DNA from: Camellia lanceoleosa
Taxonomy: Eukaryota; Streptophyta; Magnoliopsida; Ericales; Theaceae
Direction: 5' to 3'
Length of the DNA stretch: 64,000 nucleotides
Assembly: GCA_025200525.1 (NCBI GenBank)
Contig: CM045760.1
Location: forward strand, 44,907,932 to 44,971,931
A program made the translations under genes and the position numbers. Positions 1 to 9,330 of the stretch are shown here, one piece after another. Each line of letters begins with the position of its first letter. Within the stretch, counting starts at the first letter, position 1. Below the pieces are notes generated by a model. The model searched no databases. It was not told where the DNA came from and was given only the letters and a program-made list of their open reading frames with translations.

Positions 1-106
1 TACATTTTTGCTCCTCATTACTTGTTCACTGCACACACGGCGCACTTTGCATTTTGTATGCTGCCTTTTAGCACTTTGTATTCACAGCCCGCACTGCTTT
101 TCTCAG

Positions 107-1662
107 CTATGGGTATATGCATATTTCCCCACATTAGCTCCGGAGATGGAGGTGGCAGGACCTCCTATGACTCCATTTTCATTGATGTTTGAGGGCGAGC
201 ACTTATCGAGGCCTCGAGAGACTCTCTTCTCTCTGCGACAGTACTTTGACACTGTTCGGGCGACAGAGGTATTTCAGAACTCTCTGTTCCTTTCATTTTC
301 ATCTTTGATCTGCCTTGTATTTCTTGATTTCTGATTGATTTATGCACTGGTTATCCGCAGATCACTTGGCAGCTTTGGGCAGTGTTTGGCGATGATCTCG
401 AGAATCAATACCCCGGAGGGTCGACTAGTTCCCAAAGATCTGAGTTCCTGCCGAGGACCCGGTCGGTAGGGCTTGGTTCTCGGGAACGCTTCGGCGTCGG
501 TGTGGGGTATGATTCCCAGACCCTCCGTGCCTCCACCCACTATGCGGATCGCCGACAAAGCTATCTGGCCGAGAGGTCATTAGGGACATGCAGGGCACCG
601 ATGCTTTGCTATATCTTATTGAGGGGAACTACGCCACCTATCGCCGCATATATCTGATGCCCCCCTTGACGAGAGTGCGGGTTCCGCCACTGAGGCCTAC
701 CGGCGCACCATCTTCGAGTCGTGCCCGTGCTGCAGACATCCCCTCTTCTAGCAGGGCTGGTGCATCTAGAGGTAGAGGCGGTTCGATTCCTCCGATCCCT
801 CCGACTCTCGATCATCCTGGATGGCCAGATATGCCGACTGAGTTGACGAGTTGGCAGTATGGGACCACTTCTCCGATTCCGATCCCTATGGAGCCTCCGA
901 TGCCTGGCCACAGATATGTCAGTGATCCTGACTCACCACCGGTATGTTCTACCATTTTCATTTGTCACACAGACATTTTGGCAATTGCTTATTTATTGAT
1001 GAGTTGAGCTTGTGTCTGCAGCCACCTCGGGAGTATATAGACCAGATGCTCGGGGTGGTGGCCTCACTTGAGGGGATGGTCCTGCGTAGAGAGGCACAGA
1101 TGTCCATCATGGGCTTCCAGGTACCCTTCATCTCTCTTGCATTTATCATATTTCTGTTAACATGCTGGTTTTGAGCATTCTGCTGCACTGATAGGTTGTG
1201 TAGAACACATCTGGCACACACCCCACTTACATACTGTACTTGCGCCTGCTTTTTATGTCTGAACTGATGTATTGCACTTTTCATTTTCAGATGCCTCCCG
1301 TGTATGCTTCGACACGAGGTGGGCCACCCGGGCCTTCTCGGAGAGGTCGAGGTGTTAGACCTACTCGAGGTACAGAGTCTCGAGGAGCTGGGCCATCCAG
1401 GCCTTACCGAGGAGCTCGAGGAGCAGGGTCGTCTCGCAGACGCAGGGCACCCATTGTCGAGGATGAGGAGGAGGAGGTCGCAGACCGTGTGTCAGAGACA
1501 TCTCCTGGGGAGGGAGGTTCCGGTCTTGGTTCCGGGAGCGGAGACGAGCCTGAGGGGGATCCGGAGGATGACAGCTCTGATCCGGATGGTGATGATGGTG
1601 CAGAGGTTATCCCACAGAAGAGGATGAGAGGGCCTCCACATTCTCGTTCCCGAGGCTACTGA
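107..1662 (+). pseudogene. Antisense gene B of Tat-1 (PMD-like protein), exons 3-6 visible
   Basis: This is the 3' part of a spliced gene that runs opposite to gag-pol. Comparison with the copy at 58,879-62,806 gives exon 3 at 107-268, exon 4 at 361-941, exon 5 at 1,022-1,120 and exon 6 at 1,291-1,662. Each is bounded by AG acceptors and GT donors (TCTCAG/CTATGG; GACAGAG/GTATTT; CCGCAG/ATCACT; CCACCG/GTATG; TTCCAG/GTACCC; TTTCAG/ATGCCT). Exons 3 and 5 are exactly 162 and 99 nt in both copies. Exon 3 encodes LWVYAYFPTLAP, typical of the plant mobile domain core. Exon 6 ends in an Arg/Gly-rich and then very acidic tail (DEEEE, DPEDDSSDPDGDD) before TGA. Exon 4 is 581 nt against 588 in the other copy, so the frame shifts near 430-590 and this copy is broken. 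Exons 1-2 lie off the left edge. Confidence 0.72.
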
Positions 1663-2305
1663 TGTTATTTCCTGCTTTATTTTTCTTTTTGGTTAGTAGT
1701 TTGTAGCACTTTGCACATTGTTAGGCGCTTTTTTTCTCAGAAAACTTGTACCTTTATTTGTTGTAAAACATGATGGAATGAAACAGCTTTTGAAAGGATG
1801 TTTGTATTTGAAATTCTTAGCATCGCATCGCATTATTTTGCACAAGAATGGAATTGAATGGAAATGTGCCTCATGTATTTATCGGGTCAGGTAGTGAACC
1901 GACGCAACAAATTAAAACAAATCGACTCACTAAGAAATAACAGAATCTTAGCAAGTTTACAACTCGATAAACAAAGTACAACAATGTTAACGACTCAATA
2001 GACAAGACTTAACAAAATTGTATAACCAAAAAGCAACAATTCAGAACATAAAATGCGACAGCTCGACAAGACTTACAACTCGATAAACAAAACAACAACT
2101 CGATAAGCAAAAACACAACAAAATGTATTTCAGATGGACGATCTGGATGATGGAACGTATCCGAAACTGATAGAAATAGAGGCCTTCGACATTCCCGATG
2201 CATGAAAGTACCTCAAACTTCCTTCCGGCGGGCAAAACAGGACCAACGCACGGCCGGAATCATTTTGTATCCGGAAAACAAAGAGTGGCCGGCCTACTAG
2301 GATAG
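1663..2305. repeat. Gap between antisense genes B and A, with a degenerate CAACTCGATAA repeat
   Basis: There is no gene here. The first 250 bases are the 3' flank of gene B, ending near TGATGGAATGAAACAGC. From about 1,905 to 2,135 the motif CAACTCGATAAACAAA recurs four to five times in degraded form. The same block, reverse-complemented, sits at 58,385-58,620 in the other Tat copy, so it belongs to the element. From 2,225 the sequence turns GC-rich and leads into the gene A promoter. Confidence 0.6.
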
Positions 2306-2386
2306 GTGGCCGGCCGGCCACTCCTCCCGTGACCGCCGAAATTTTGACAAGTGTCCCTTGAATAGTGTTTTAGCCTCCTATAAAAG
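2306..2386 (+). promoter_or_regulatory. Putative promoter of antisense gene A (GGCCGGCC palindrome and TATA box)
   Basis: A perfect 16-bp palindrome, GTGGCCGGCCGGCCAC (2,306-2,321), is followed by a good TATA box, TATAAAAG (2,379-2,386), 44 bp upstream of the gene A ATG at 2,431. The other copy keeps the palindrome (58,175-58,200, interrupted) and a weaker TTTAAAAG. Gene A therefore seems to have its own promoter, running against gag-pol. The site is inferred from motifs only. Confidence 0.5.
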
Positions 2387-2430
2387 CCCCAACCTTGGAA
2401 CTCATTCATTTCATCACATTTCCTCTCAAA

Positions 2431-3702
2431 ATGGAAGCATTTCTCATCGAAAATCTTACATCTTGGATTTCTTCTTTAGATGGCTCGGAGAAGTTGAACT
2501 TCCGGGGTTTTGGCTTGAATGCACTATTCACGCAAAGCCGGACTCCACTGCATCTTCCTTTCCTCTCTGCTGCGGCAAGGTTCTGGAACCCGGTGACGCA
2601 CGTCTTTAGCTTTGGCGGGCAAGAGGTATGTCCTACTTTTGAAGATTTTCAAATCTTGATGGAGTCCGAGCGAGGCGAGGAAATTCTGCCCCAGCTCAAT
2701 TTTAGCTATGCTCAAGCCTTAGGGCGGATGTGCGGTCTTAATGCGCATGATGCTAGAACTCTGATTGGTGACGGGATGTTGGATATCCCGAGTCTGATTT
2801 ACCGATTCTCTGATGCTGGTGACCGTAGCGACCACTATTGGCAAGGTTTCCGACAGCATGCCCTCTGCTTGTGCCTACTATCTCATTTTTTGTTTGTCTC
2901 GGGCTCCGGAGGAGCTAGCATCCGTTTGATTGAAGTCGCCCAAGGTTTGAGAGAAGGAAAGAGTTGTATCGCCATGACTCTGGCCGAGACATTGATGGGC
3001 TTGGATGCTTTCATCACGGAGACAACCAGTTTATGGGAGTCCACTATCACAGGTGTAATGTTTCCCACCCAAGCTCACATGTATATTCACTCACATCACT
3101 CGGCCCTCGGGCTCGTTTTTTCTCACAAAACCCTTATCTTACTTTTCCCTCATCGCACATCTCTCTATTCTTTATTCTCTCATTTTTCATCCCTCCCCAG
3201 ATATGGTTGATGGATAAATTGCAAGTTGTGGACTCTTGTCCCGCTTATTCACCAAGGGTTACTTTTCGGCAACGCCTAGTGAATGCTCTTGATGAGAGCT
3301 GGTGGTTTGAATGGATGTGCAACCTGTCGGCAGATCACATTGCTTGGCGCTGCCCTTGGCTCAATCTCCCGGCAATGAGTTATAACATGTCCCGACAGGT
3401 CGGGATTCGACCGACGCCTTGACTCACCGTGGTGTTCTACTTCCTTTCCGTATTCTGCCAGGTTTGGCCGTGATCGACTTGCCCACCGGAGGATAGAGTA
3501 TCCGACTACATTTCCAAATGAGGCGCACAGCTATTCGACAGCCGCAGCATGGAGAGTTAGAGAGCTTCTGGCCCCTGCTCCTATTTTCAGTTGCACTTTA
3601 TCTGATGAGTGCTGGGATTGGCTCAACGAGGAGGCACAGGTTGGGCCTAGGTTGGCATCTGAGGCTTCAACAAGCTCTGGAAGGGGGGGCAGGGACACCT
3701 GA
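2431..3702 (+). pseudogene. Antisense gene A of Tat-1: two-exon gene related to plant-mobile-domain/DUF7745-like proteins
   Basis: Exon 1 is 2,431-3,054 (208 codons, fully open) and exon 2 is 3,201-3,702. The donor ACAGGT/GTAATG and acceptor CCCCAG/ATATGG join in phase 0. The copy at 58,065-56,776 uses the same sites (exon 1 630 nt, also phase 0). The protein starts MEAFLIENLTSW. It then has RFWNPVTHVFSFGGQEVCPT (about residues 50-70), which resembles the opening motif of PMD and DUF7745-type plant transposon proteins. Exon 2 has a Trp-rich stretch (WWFEWMCNL, IAWRCPWLNLP) and a C-terminus DWLNEEAQ...SGRGGRDT before TGA. Exon 2 is 502 nt against 513 in the other copy and shifts frame after about 3,400, so the full protein is not made. 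The family name is my reading of the motif. The function is unknown. Confidence 0.62.
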
Positions 3703-4423
3703 CTGGACTATGCCCCAGATTTATTGTTTTATTAGTACTTTCAAGTTTTCTTTATGAGTGTAATAAAAAGCAACTTCAATTGTATGCAAGAGCAAAAGAA
3801 CTCGCTTTTGAAATCAATGAAATTGAAGGTTGTGGTAATCAAAATTCTCCACTTTTGGTCCAAAATGGTCTTAGTTGTGAAAAGATTAATTTGAACAAAG
3901 TCAACTTTTATTAAAACTTTTCAAAACTATTTTCGATATGGATCGAATCGACACGCTCGAGATCTCACCGAGATGCACAACTCGAATCCTAGCAACCGGA
4001 AAGTTGCCCTAGTCAAAAAGGTGCTCGGCAAAGTGTGGCAACGGAAAGTTGCCCTAGTCCTAATGATGCCGAACACTTCATTGCAACGGAAAGTTGCCCC
4101 TAGTCCGAATAGCACTGCATCGAGATCATAATAAATGCCGATGAATAGAGATGACCGAGATGATCAAAATGGACAAAGTTGATCGGGAAAAGATTATGAC
4201 CGAACTTCAAGATGAAGTCGCCACGTATCCCAAAGATGGGAATCAAGTCTTACGTAGTTCGTGCTCAGTTCGCCGAGTATTTTTTCTCCTTTGCGCTCTA
4301 ACTTTTGCCAAGGCCGCCTTTTGCGGGTTTTCAACCTTATGAGCTCGCTTTTATAATTTCAAATTTTCTATGCTCGAAGTTTTGCCCAGGTCGCCCTTTC
4401 GGGTTTTCGGCCTAGCGAGCCTC
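3703..4423. repeat. Tail-to-tail gap between gene A and pol, with three GCAACggaaaGTTGC hairpin repeats
   Basis: Gene A (plus) and pol (minus) end facing each other here. Between them the unit GCAAC-GGAAA-GTTGCCCTAGTC occurs three times (about 3,992-4,014, 4,038-4,058 and 4,083-4,105). Each copy can fold into a 5-bp stem with a five-base loop. The other Tat copy has two such units at about 56,410-56,480. I see no gene. A short open frame at 4,151-4,342 has no recognisable content. Confidence 0.6.
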
Positions 4424-5956
4424 TCAGGGATAATATTTCTTCAACTTGTCCATGTTGATCGGTTGGGAAAACTCCAAGCCATCTAGATCCATCAGAACCA
4501 CAGCTCCACCTGACCAGATTGACTTGATAATGTAAGGACCAGTCCAATTGGGTCTGAACTTGCCCCTTGGGTCGTGGATGGGAGCTCGGTTGTCCTTGAG
4601 TACCAAATCTCCTTCTTTCAAGTTCCTGGACTTAACTTTCTTGTTAAAAGCCCGGGCAATTCTGCGTTGATAACCTTGGACGTGGTACAGTGCTTTCAAC
4701 CTTCTTTCATCGAAAAGCATGAGTTCCTCAAATCTGTTTTGCTGCCAATCTGCTTCGGCTATCTGGCACTCGGCCAATACTCGTAATGACGGGACCTCAA
4801 TCTCAATTGGCAGAACGGCCTCCATCCCATAGACCAATGAGTACGGAGTCGCCCCAAAGAGCGCTTCGATCAAGTCCTCAGAGCCCCACAGAGCAAACGG
4901 CAGCTTATCTGGCCAATCTCGATAGGTTTCCACCATCTTCTTTAGTATACGTTTGATGTTCTTGTTGGCGGCCTCAATCGCCCGCTGGTTTGCGTCGTAA
5001 GTAGATGACTTATGAAAAGCCACATTGTATTTTTCCAACAAATCAATCACCTCCTTCTTGAAGTGGGAACCATTATCTGAAACTATTTCATTTGGGATTC
5101 CGTAGCGACAGATAATGTTGTTTCTGATGAATTTTGCGACGTGTGAAGCTTTCAACACTGCATAAGATTGGGCCTCAACCCACTTCGTGAAATAATTTAT
5201 CGCTACAAGGATGAACTCATGCCCTTTCGGCGTGACGGCTCCGATCACATCAATTCCCCAGACTGAAAATGGCCATGGTGAAGTCATGTTATACAGCTTC
5301 GACGGCGGGATGTTCATGCGGTTTGCATGAATCTGACATTTGTGGCATCGCCGAACAAAACCGATACAATCCTCCTCCATGGTGGACCAATAATAACCTT
5401 GTCTAAGGATCTTCCGAGCCAACATCACCCCATTCATGTGTGCACCACATTCACCCCCGTGGATGGCTTCCATCAGACGCTTGGACTCTTCAGCATCAAC
5501 ACACAGTTTATGCATTCCCAGATGACCCCTTCTATACAGTTTACCCCCGCAGATGATGAACTGAACGGCCAATCTCCTTATTGCCCTTTTGCCTTTGGCA
5601 TTCACCCCTGGCGGGTATGTTTCTGTCTCCAAGAAGTTCCAGATGTCGTAATACCAGGGGTGTTCGTCCTGAACTTCATCTATGGCTGCAATCGACTCAT
5701 AGGCAGGTGTAAATTTCTGGTCAATAATGACTGGACGCATTCGGACTCCACACGGGATGTCTATCATGGATGATAGAGTTGTTAAAGCGTCTGCGAACTT
5801 GTTGTTCTCTCTTAGTAGATGAGTAAAACTTAACTTTTCAAACCGAGGAATCAGCAAATCCAAGGTTTGATGATACATCATCATATTTTCCTCTTTTACT
5901 TTCCAGTCTCCTTTAGCTTGAGACACAACAAGGTTCGAATCCCCAATGACGCCCAA
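4424..5956 (-). CDS. Tat-1 pol 3' part: end of second RNase H, integrase and C-terminal domain
   Basis: This is a 510-codon open segment of the broken polyprotein. It starts with the end of the archaeal-type RNase H (GDSNLVVSQAKGDWKVK and LLRENNKFADALT). The integrase zinc region follows (HGGECGAHMNG ... CHKCQIH). The catalytic core has D in WGIDVIG, D in SDNGSHF, and E in the IEAANKN motif. The usual GNGxxE stretch before that Glu is altered (STYDANQRAIEAA) compared with STYQPQTNGAVEAA in the other copy. A second local scramble (ALWGSEDLIEALFG) also suggests small compensated indels. The end, PNWTGPYIIKSIWSGGAVVL, is the GPY/F-like region. The frame ends KLKKYYP-stop. There is no chromodomain, as expected for Tat. 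Confidence 0.85.
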   Translation of the reverse strand: MGVIGDSNLVVSQAKGDWKVKEENMMMYHQTLDLLIPRFEKLSFTHLLRENNKFADALTTLSSMIDIPCGVRMRPVIIDQKFTPAYESIAAIDEVQDEHPWYYDIWNFLETETYPPGVNAKGKRAIRRLAVQFIICGGKLYRRGHLGMHKLCVDAEESKRLMEAIHGGECGAHMNGVMLARKILRQGYYWSTMEEDCIGFVRRCHKCQIHANRMNIPPSKLYNMTSPWPFSVWGIDVIGAVTPKGHEFILVAINYFTKWVEAQSYAVLKASHVAKFIRNNIICRYGIPNEIVSDNGSHFKKEVIDLLEKYNVAFHKSSTYDANQRAIEAANKNIKRILKKMVETYRDWPDKLPFALWGSEDLIEALFGATPYSLVYGMEAVLPIEIEVPSLRVLAECQIAEADWQQNRFEELMLFDERRLKALYHVQGYQRRIARAFNKKVKSRNLKEGDLVLKDNRAPIHDPRGKFRPNWTGPYIIKSIWSGGAVVLMDLDGLEFSQPINMDKLKKYYP

Positions 5957-5984
5957 ATTGCCTTACCCCTAATTCCGTGGTCGC

Positions 5985-6473
5985 CTAAACCAAAGAATGC
6001 ACGCCAGATTCTGCTTCATTATTTGAGACTTTGAACCGGAGTTTGAAGGCTAGAGGGATACGGGAATTGTCGGGTGCTATTAGCAACACTCCTATCCCAT
6101 ACCCATGTTGATTTGACGCTCCGTCAAAATACATTGTCCAAGTTTCCTCGTCGATATGCAGAATTGCTTCATCTGGGAATAGATACTCGACTGCTTCATC
6201 CCCCTCAACCGGATGGTCGGCAAGGAACTCTGCCACTGCCCTTCCTTTTACTGACTTGCGCGTCACATATGTGAGATCAAATTCGGAGAGCAACAGCAAC
6301 CAACGAGCTAGCCTACCCGTAAGCGCTAGTTTCTCGAAAAGATATTTGACGGGATCAAGTCGTGAAACCAACATTACAGAGTGAGCTAACAAGTAGTGCC
6401 GCAGCTTCCTGGTAGCCCATACCAGAGCTAAGCAAGCCTTTTCCAAATGGGCGATACCGGTCTCATATTCCAA
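5985..6473 (-). pseudogene. Tat-1 pol: end of first RNase H, linker and start of second (archaeal-type) RNase H
   Basis: The segment opens with the end of the Ty3-type RNase H (EKACLALVWATRKLRHYLL, then FDLTYVTRKSVKGRAVAEFL). It continues into a second RNase H (WTMYFDGASNQHGYGIGVLL, a DGAS catalytic Asp). Two RNase H domains in series define the Tat clade. The second domain is broken near SNNEAESG and continues in another frame in the 4,424-5,956 segment, so a frameshift lies at about 5,960-5,990. Confidence 0.8.
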
Positions 6474-6511
6474 AGATCTTCTTGCTCAAATAGTAGATGG
6501 CTCTTTCCACC

Positions 6512-7843
6512 TTATCTTCTGATTCTTGTGCAAGCATGCAGCCCATCGTGGTCTCTGTTACTGACAGATACAAAATCAACGGTTTCCGGTTCTCGGGCGA
6601 TAAACGGTGGGTTCTCAGAGATATTCTTTAACTGTTCAAAAGCAGCTTGACATCGGCCGTCCCATTGGAACTTCTTTCCTTTCTTGAGGAGGCCAAAAAG
6701 TGGTTCACAAGTCAAGGTTAGTTTTGAAATAAACCGTCTTATGAATTGCACTTTACCCAGAAAGCCTCACACCTCCTTTTCAGTCCTCGGTGGTGGCATT
6801 TCTAGGATGGCCTTGATTTTGAAGGGTCGACTCGATGCCCCTTTTGTGTAATCAAATCCCAAAGATTTTTCCCTCAGAACACCAAACGACACTTCGAGGG
6901 TTTAGCCAACCTAATTCCTCGATCCTTTGGAAAAACTTGTGCAAGGCGGTAGTGGCCCTCTCTTTCCTTGGACTTGACAATCATGTCGCCCACGTACACC
7001 TCAACCTCTTTGTGGATCATATCATGTAGTATTGTGGTCGCGTCTGCTGATAAGTAGCCCCAAATGTTCTTCAACCCAAACGGCATTACCCTAGCGATAT
7101 GTTCCCCACGGGGTGGTGAATGCAGTCTTTTCTCTGTCTTCCGGCGCCATCACTATCTGATTGTACCCCGAGAAGCCATCCATAAATGAGAGCAATGCAT
7201 GCCCTGCAGTGAAGTCCACTAGCTCATCAATGTGTGGCAAGGGAAAGTCGTCCTTCGGACTAGCTCTGTTCAAATCCCTAAAGTCTACACACACCCGGAT
7301 CCTGCCATCTTTCTTCGGCACCGGAACAATGTTGGCCAACCAAGTCGGATATTTAGATACCAGCAGGAAGCCTGCGTCAATTTGCTTGGTGACCTCTTCC
7401 TTAATCTTGAGAGCCCAATCCGGGCGGATCCTTCTGAGCTTCTGTTTGACAGGTTGGGCCTCGGGGTCAAGGGGGATCCGATGCTGTACAATCTCAGGAT
7501 CGATTCCAGGCATGTTTTCGTAGGACCACGCGAAAACATCTTTGAAATCTTTTAATAAAGCGACTAAGCGCTCGTGTTCCTCTGAAGACAACGTGGACCC
7601 GATCTGGACCAACCGCGGGTCCTCCTCAGTACCAATGTTCACAAAAATGATTTCGTCCATTAATGGCTTAACAAATCTCTCTTGCTCTTGCTCAATTAGA
7701 CGTTGTAAAACCGGAGGGACTTCGTCCTCGTCGTTTTGATCAAAATTTTGAAAGTCTGAATTAATACAATAAATTAGGGGCACAGAGAAGTACTCGGAAA
7801 CCACATTCACCTCATTCTCATTAAGTTCATCCAAATCGTCCAA
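6512..7843 (-). pseudogene. Tat-1 pol: reverse transcriptase (frameshifted, YVGD active site)
   Basis: Reverse transcriptase is spread over three frames (7,843-7,091, 7,086-6,874 and 6,751-6,512). Visible motifs are VPKKDGRIRVCVDFRDLNRA, FPLPHIDELVDFTAGHALLS and FMDGFSGYNQIVMA. The palm motif reads YVGD where the other copy has YVDD, so the first catalytic aspartate of the pair is lost. The later frame gives FKWDGRCQAAFEQL-type connection sequence. The segment before RT (7,843-7,400) includes FKDVFAWSYENMPGIDP, the usual lead-in of plant Ty3/gypsy RT. Confidence 0.85.
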
Positions 7844-8626
7844 TTCATCGGTTACAACAGACTCAAATGAAAAGGAAAAAGACGACCTGGACAGGACTAT
7901 GGCATCCGGGTTAACATCCCCAGGAGTACCAGACTCAGACTCAGTCGAGCTGGAATCTGATTCCGACTCACAAGACTCGGTGGAATCAGATTCCGGCTCC
8001 TCTGACTAATCTGCTGGATAAGAATCCTCCTCGTCTTGCCAAGTGAGAGGTGCGATTGATGCATCCAAGATAGTCATTGGTTGGCTCGCACTGCTTCATC
8101 CCCAATCATGGAGACCATGAAGTTATTCCCCAAGCAATCTTGGTCGATCGGAGGATCGAGAGGAGACATGCCATGCTACCCCATTTCCAATTCCCGTGCC
8201 CTCGTAATCCTCTGCCTTTTATTCTCGCCTCGCTTGTTGGGTCTGTTCGCTCTATGGCAACGTCATCCCCGACAGATTGCAGTCGAAGAAGATTTCGAAC
8301 ACAACGCAGCTTCTTCTTCTCGCGTTGAACCATGGCTCTAGAAAGCCGCAAAATGGAAAGTCTTCCTCCGGACAAAGCGTCCGCTCAGGTACCTGGATGG
8401 GCCTGCATTAGATCAAAAGGCTTCCCACTGCTTCACCCTCAACTCTGCCATTTCCTTTCTCTTCCTCGTCCAATCTTCTTTGGTGGGCGATAACCCAATC
8501 AAAGGTATGTGGATTGTGTGGCACTTCGCCAACACCGCGACTCCTTTCTGCCGCTTCTTCCCAATCCCATCCCGGATATGTTGTAGCTTGTTCATGAGGT
8601 AGACGGCTTGACATACACACCCTCAT
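7844..8626 (-). pseudogene. Tat-1 protease-RT linker, Ser/Glu/Asp-rich, broken
   Basis: No family can be named. On the minus strand, 8,030-7,920 encodes a Ser/Glu/Asp-rich stretch (SEEPESDSTESCESESDSSS). The rest is split between frames. This whole block is missing from Tat-2, which has a deletion here (see the junction at 53,098-53,105). That makes Tat-1 the only copy in the window showing this part of the polyprotein. Confidence 0.55.
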
Positions 8627-9330
8627 TCATGACCATAATGTTTTGCACCACGGGCCTCGGCCAAAGTAAATCGATATGAACATGTCTTCTATGCCGTGTT
8701 CGATCTCCAGGACTGGCATAGATACCTCCGGAGGAGGATGGATTGATGAATTCCCAAAAACAATGGCTACTCCCTTTCCATAGGGATATTTCACCATTTG
8801 ATGTAGAGTAGATGAGACAGCCTTAACCTGATGTAACCAGGGTCGCCCCAAAAGCATGTTAAAAGGTGCAGGGACCTCCAAGACGTGAAAATCTACCTCT
8901 TGTTGTCCAGGCCCAATCTTGGTTTGGATTTTTACTGTCCCCAGGACATCCCTACTTGTATTGTCATAGGCTCTGATCACTTGAGTAGTCGGTGTGAAGT
9001 CTGCAGGCTTTAACCCAATTGCATACGCCGTTCTGGCCGGGCAGACATTAATAGCGGACCCGGTATCGACAAGTACCACCGGAATCCATTTGTCCTTGCA
9101 TTCTACAGAGATGTAGAGAGATCTGTTATGATCCACGCCCTCAGGCGGCAGTTCCTTATCCGAAAAGGTCAACGCCGGGGAACCTCCTCCCGGAAAGACT
9201 AGCCCAACTAGTTGTTCTGGCGTAGTTTCGATAGAGAGCTTGGCTTTGTCCATAGCAGAGAGGACAGCCTGTCTGTGCACCCTTGAAGCCATAAGCAGTC
9301 CCCAGATGGAGATGTCTGCTTGTATTTTCT
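8627..9330 (-). pseudogene. Tat-1 aspartic protease
   Basis: The retropepsin-like domain has its active site in WIPVVLVDTGSAINVCP (DTGS). The later flap and C-terminal part is FHVLEVPAPFNMLLGRPWLH, the LLGRPWLH ending typical of plant Ty3/gypsy proteases. It follows the gag linker (LKKIQADISIWGLLMASRVH) but lies in another frame than gag, because Tat-1 seems to lack two bases near 9,340. The frame stops at 8,627 before the linker. Confidence 0.82.
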
